Shown piece after piece: positions 4,737-5,427 of a stretch of DNA of 5,427 nucleotides (positions are counted from its first letter, which is position 1; each line of letters starts with the position of its first letter). This DNA is from Deltaproteobacteria bacterium. Lineage in GTDB: Bacteria > Desulfobacterota > Desulfobacteria > Desulfobacterales > Desulfatirhabdiaceae. Both the position numbers and the translations under genes were made by a program. Below the pieces are notes generated by a model that was not told the DNA's origin, searched no databases, and saw only the letters and a program-made list of their open reading frames with translations. Location: positions 1-5,427 of the forward strand of contig JAJYBO010000212.1 in assembly GCA_021778975.1 (NCBI GenBank), given 5' to 3'.

Positions 4737-5427
4737 TTAGACCGAACCGGTCATCACGGCGATGGCGTCCATCATGCCGTCGAACTCGGCGAACACCTGC
4801 CGTTTTCTGAAATGCCGCACCTGCGCGGCGCCGCTCGGACACACCGCCGCGCAGCTCCCGCACCCTTTGCAGACCGCCTCGTTGACAACCGATATGCGCC
4901 GGCGCTCATCGAATTCGACAGCCGAATACGGGCACAATGGGATACAGAGTTTGCAACCCGCGCAGATATCTGGGTTGATCCACGACACCACGGACTGCAC
5001 CGTCACCCGGCCCCGAGACGCCAGGGAAAGCGCTTTCGCCGCCGCACCGGACGCCTGCGCCACCGTATCCGGGATATCTTTGGGCGACTGACAGGCCCCG
5101 GCGATAAAAACGCCGTCCGTGGCCGTATTCAGCGGCCCCAGTTTGGGATGTTCTTCCAGAAAAAATCCGTCCGCACCGAGGTTCACCCCAAACACCCGTC
5201 CCACCTGCATGGCGTCCGCCCTGGCCTCGATGGCGGAGCATAGCACCACCATGTCCACCGGCACCCGGATCCGTTTTCCCAGCAGGGTGTCTTCAGCCAC
5301 GGCGATGAGTTTGCCCTTTTCCGGGGGCGTCATCGCCTGATTCGTGATTTCCGCCACCTTTCCCCGGACAAAATAGGTGCCTTCCTCCTGACATCGGCGG
5401 TAAAACTCTTCATAGCCTTCGCCGAAA
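4737..5427 (-). CDS. hdrA: HdrA-like heterodisulfide reductase subunit A, C-terminal part (5' end outside window)
   Basis: The last 229 residues of a flavin and iron-sulfur protein of the HdrA family, which takes part in electron transfer or bifurcation with HdrBC-type partners in anaerobes. The frame is open to the window edge, starting FGEGYEEFYRRCQEEGTYF, and a GTG at 5355-5357 is only internal. Visible motifs are DMVVLCSAIEA (58-68); the HdrA-type segment GVFIAGACQSPKDIPDTVAQA (105-125), part of the flavin-binding half; and two ferredoxin-type [4Fe-4S] motifs, CAGCKLCIPLCP (155-166) and CKGCGSCAAVCP (186-197). The protein ends shortly after the second cluster, with no fused MvhD or FrhB domain. 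The gene is convergent with pgpA and richer in G+C than the cassette to the left, so it looks like resident metabolism. A QmoA/QmoB-like member cannot be fully excluded from this part alone. Confidence 0.9.
   Translation of the reverse strand, partial: FGEGYEEFYRRCQEEGTYFVRGKVAEITNQAMTPPEKGKLIAVAEDTLLGKRIRVPVDMVVLCSAIEARADAMQVGRVFGVNLGADGFFLEEHPKLGPLNTATDGVFIAGACQSPKDIPDTVAQASGAAAKALSLASRGRVTVQSVVSWINPDICAGCKLCIPLCPYSAVEFDERRRISVVNEAVCKGCGSCAAVCPSGAAQVRHFRKRQVFAEFDGMMDAIAVMTGSV

Noticed and set aside
4740..4752. Small hairpin GACCG-AAC-CGGTC at the end of the hdrA-like gene as a terminator
   Set aside because: Only five pairs, inside the last codons, and followed on the - strand by TAAAATGG rather than a T-run.
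4650..5243. 197-codon + strand open frame opposite the hdrA-like gene
   Set aside because: The - strand frame carries two intact ferredoxin motifs and a known HdrA segment. The + strand frame is Arg/His/Pro-rich, as expected for the antisense of a G+C-rich gene.
5355..5357. GTG on the - strand as the start of the HdrA-like protein
   Set aside because: The frame stays open to the window edge, and the residues before it (GEGYEEFYRRCQEEGTYFV) fit the HdrA family, so this is an internal codon of a longer gene.

Overview
The window holds a complete three-gene Ser/Thr phospho-signalling cassette of the TerY-P type, flanked by housekeeping metabolism. On the + strand, in order, are: the last 31 codons of what looks like a first TerY-like von Willebrand factor A (vWA) protein (1-96); a 204-base gap with a long hairpin; an intact TerY-like vWA protein (301-936); a 518-aa PP2C-type phosphatase with a long N-terminal extension (1005-2561); a 507-aa protein kinase with a C-terminal zinc ribbon and a possible FHA-like tail (2580-4103); and pgpA, phosphatidylglycerophosphatase A (4153-4638). 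A short convergent junction with a G/C-rich imperfect palindrome follows. On the - strand is the 3' part of an hdrA-like gene with two [4Fe-4S] motifs (4737-5427, its 5' end beyond the window).

How the genes may work together: vWA + PP2C + kinase is the 'TerY-P triad' known from comparative genomics of tellurite-resistance-linked stress systems; E. coli yegL/yegK/yegI is a related set. The expected logic is a kinase and a phosphatase acting on shared targets, with the metal-binding vWA protein(s) as adaptor. Target and trigger are not visible here. Some such loci sit in stress or defence islands, but nothing in this window proves a defence role.

The most interesting points are: (i) the kinase lacks an obvious VAIK lysine in strand beta3 and instead has a lysine in the glycine-rich loop at the position used by eukaryotic WNK kinases; (ii) the phosphatase has a proline-rich and possibly Ig-like N-terminal half; (iii) two 9-base poly-C tracts, one in the phosphatase where slippage would eliminate the enzyme; (iv) two adjacent vWA paralogues, both ending in a polyproline tail; (v) a 17-bp hairpin between them.

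Organism: the hdrA-like gene suggests an anaerobe using flavin/Fe-S electron transfer. Together with pgpA and the general character of the proteins, a sulfate-reducing or related Desulfobacterota bacterium is plausible; this is inference. The hdrA part is visibly richer in G+C (hand counts of 60-base stretches 57-70%) than the cassette (43-50%), consistent with the cassette being a mobile or accessory unit.
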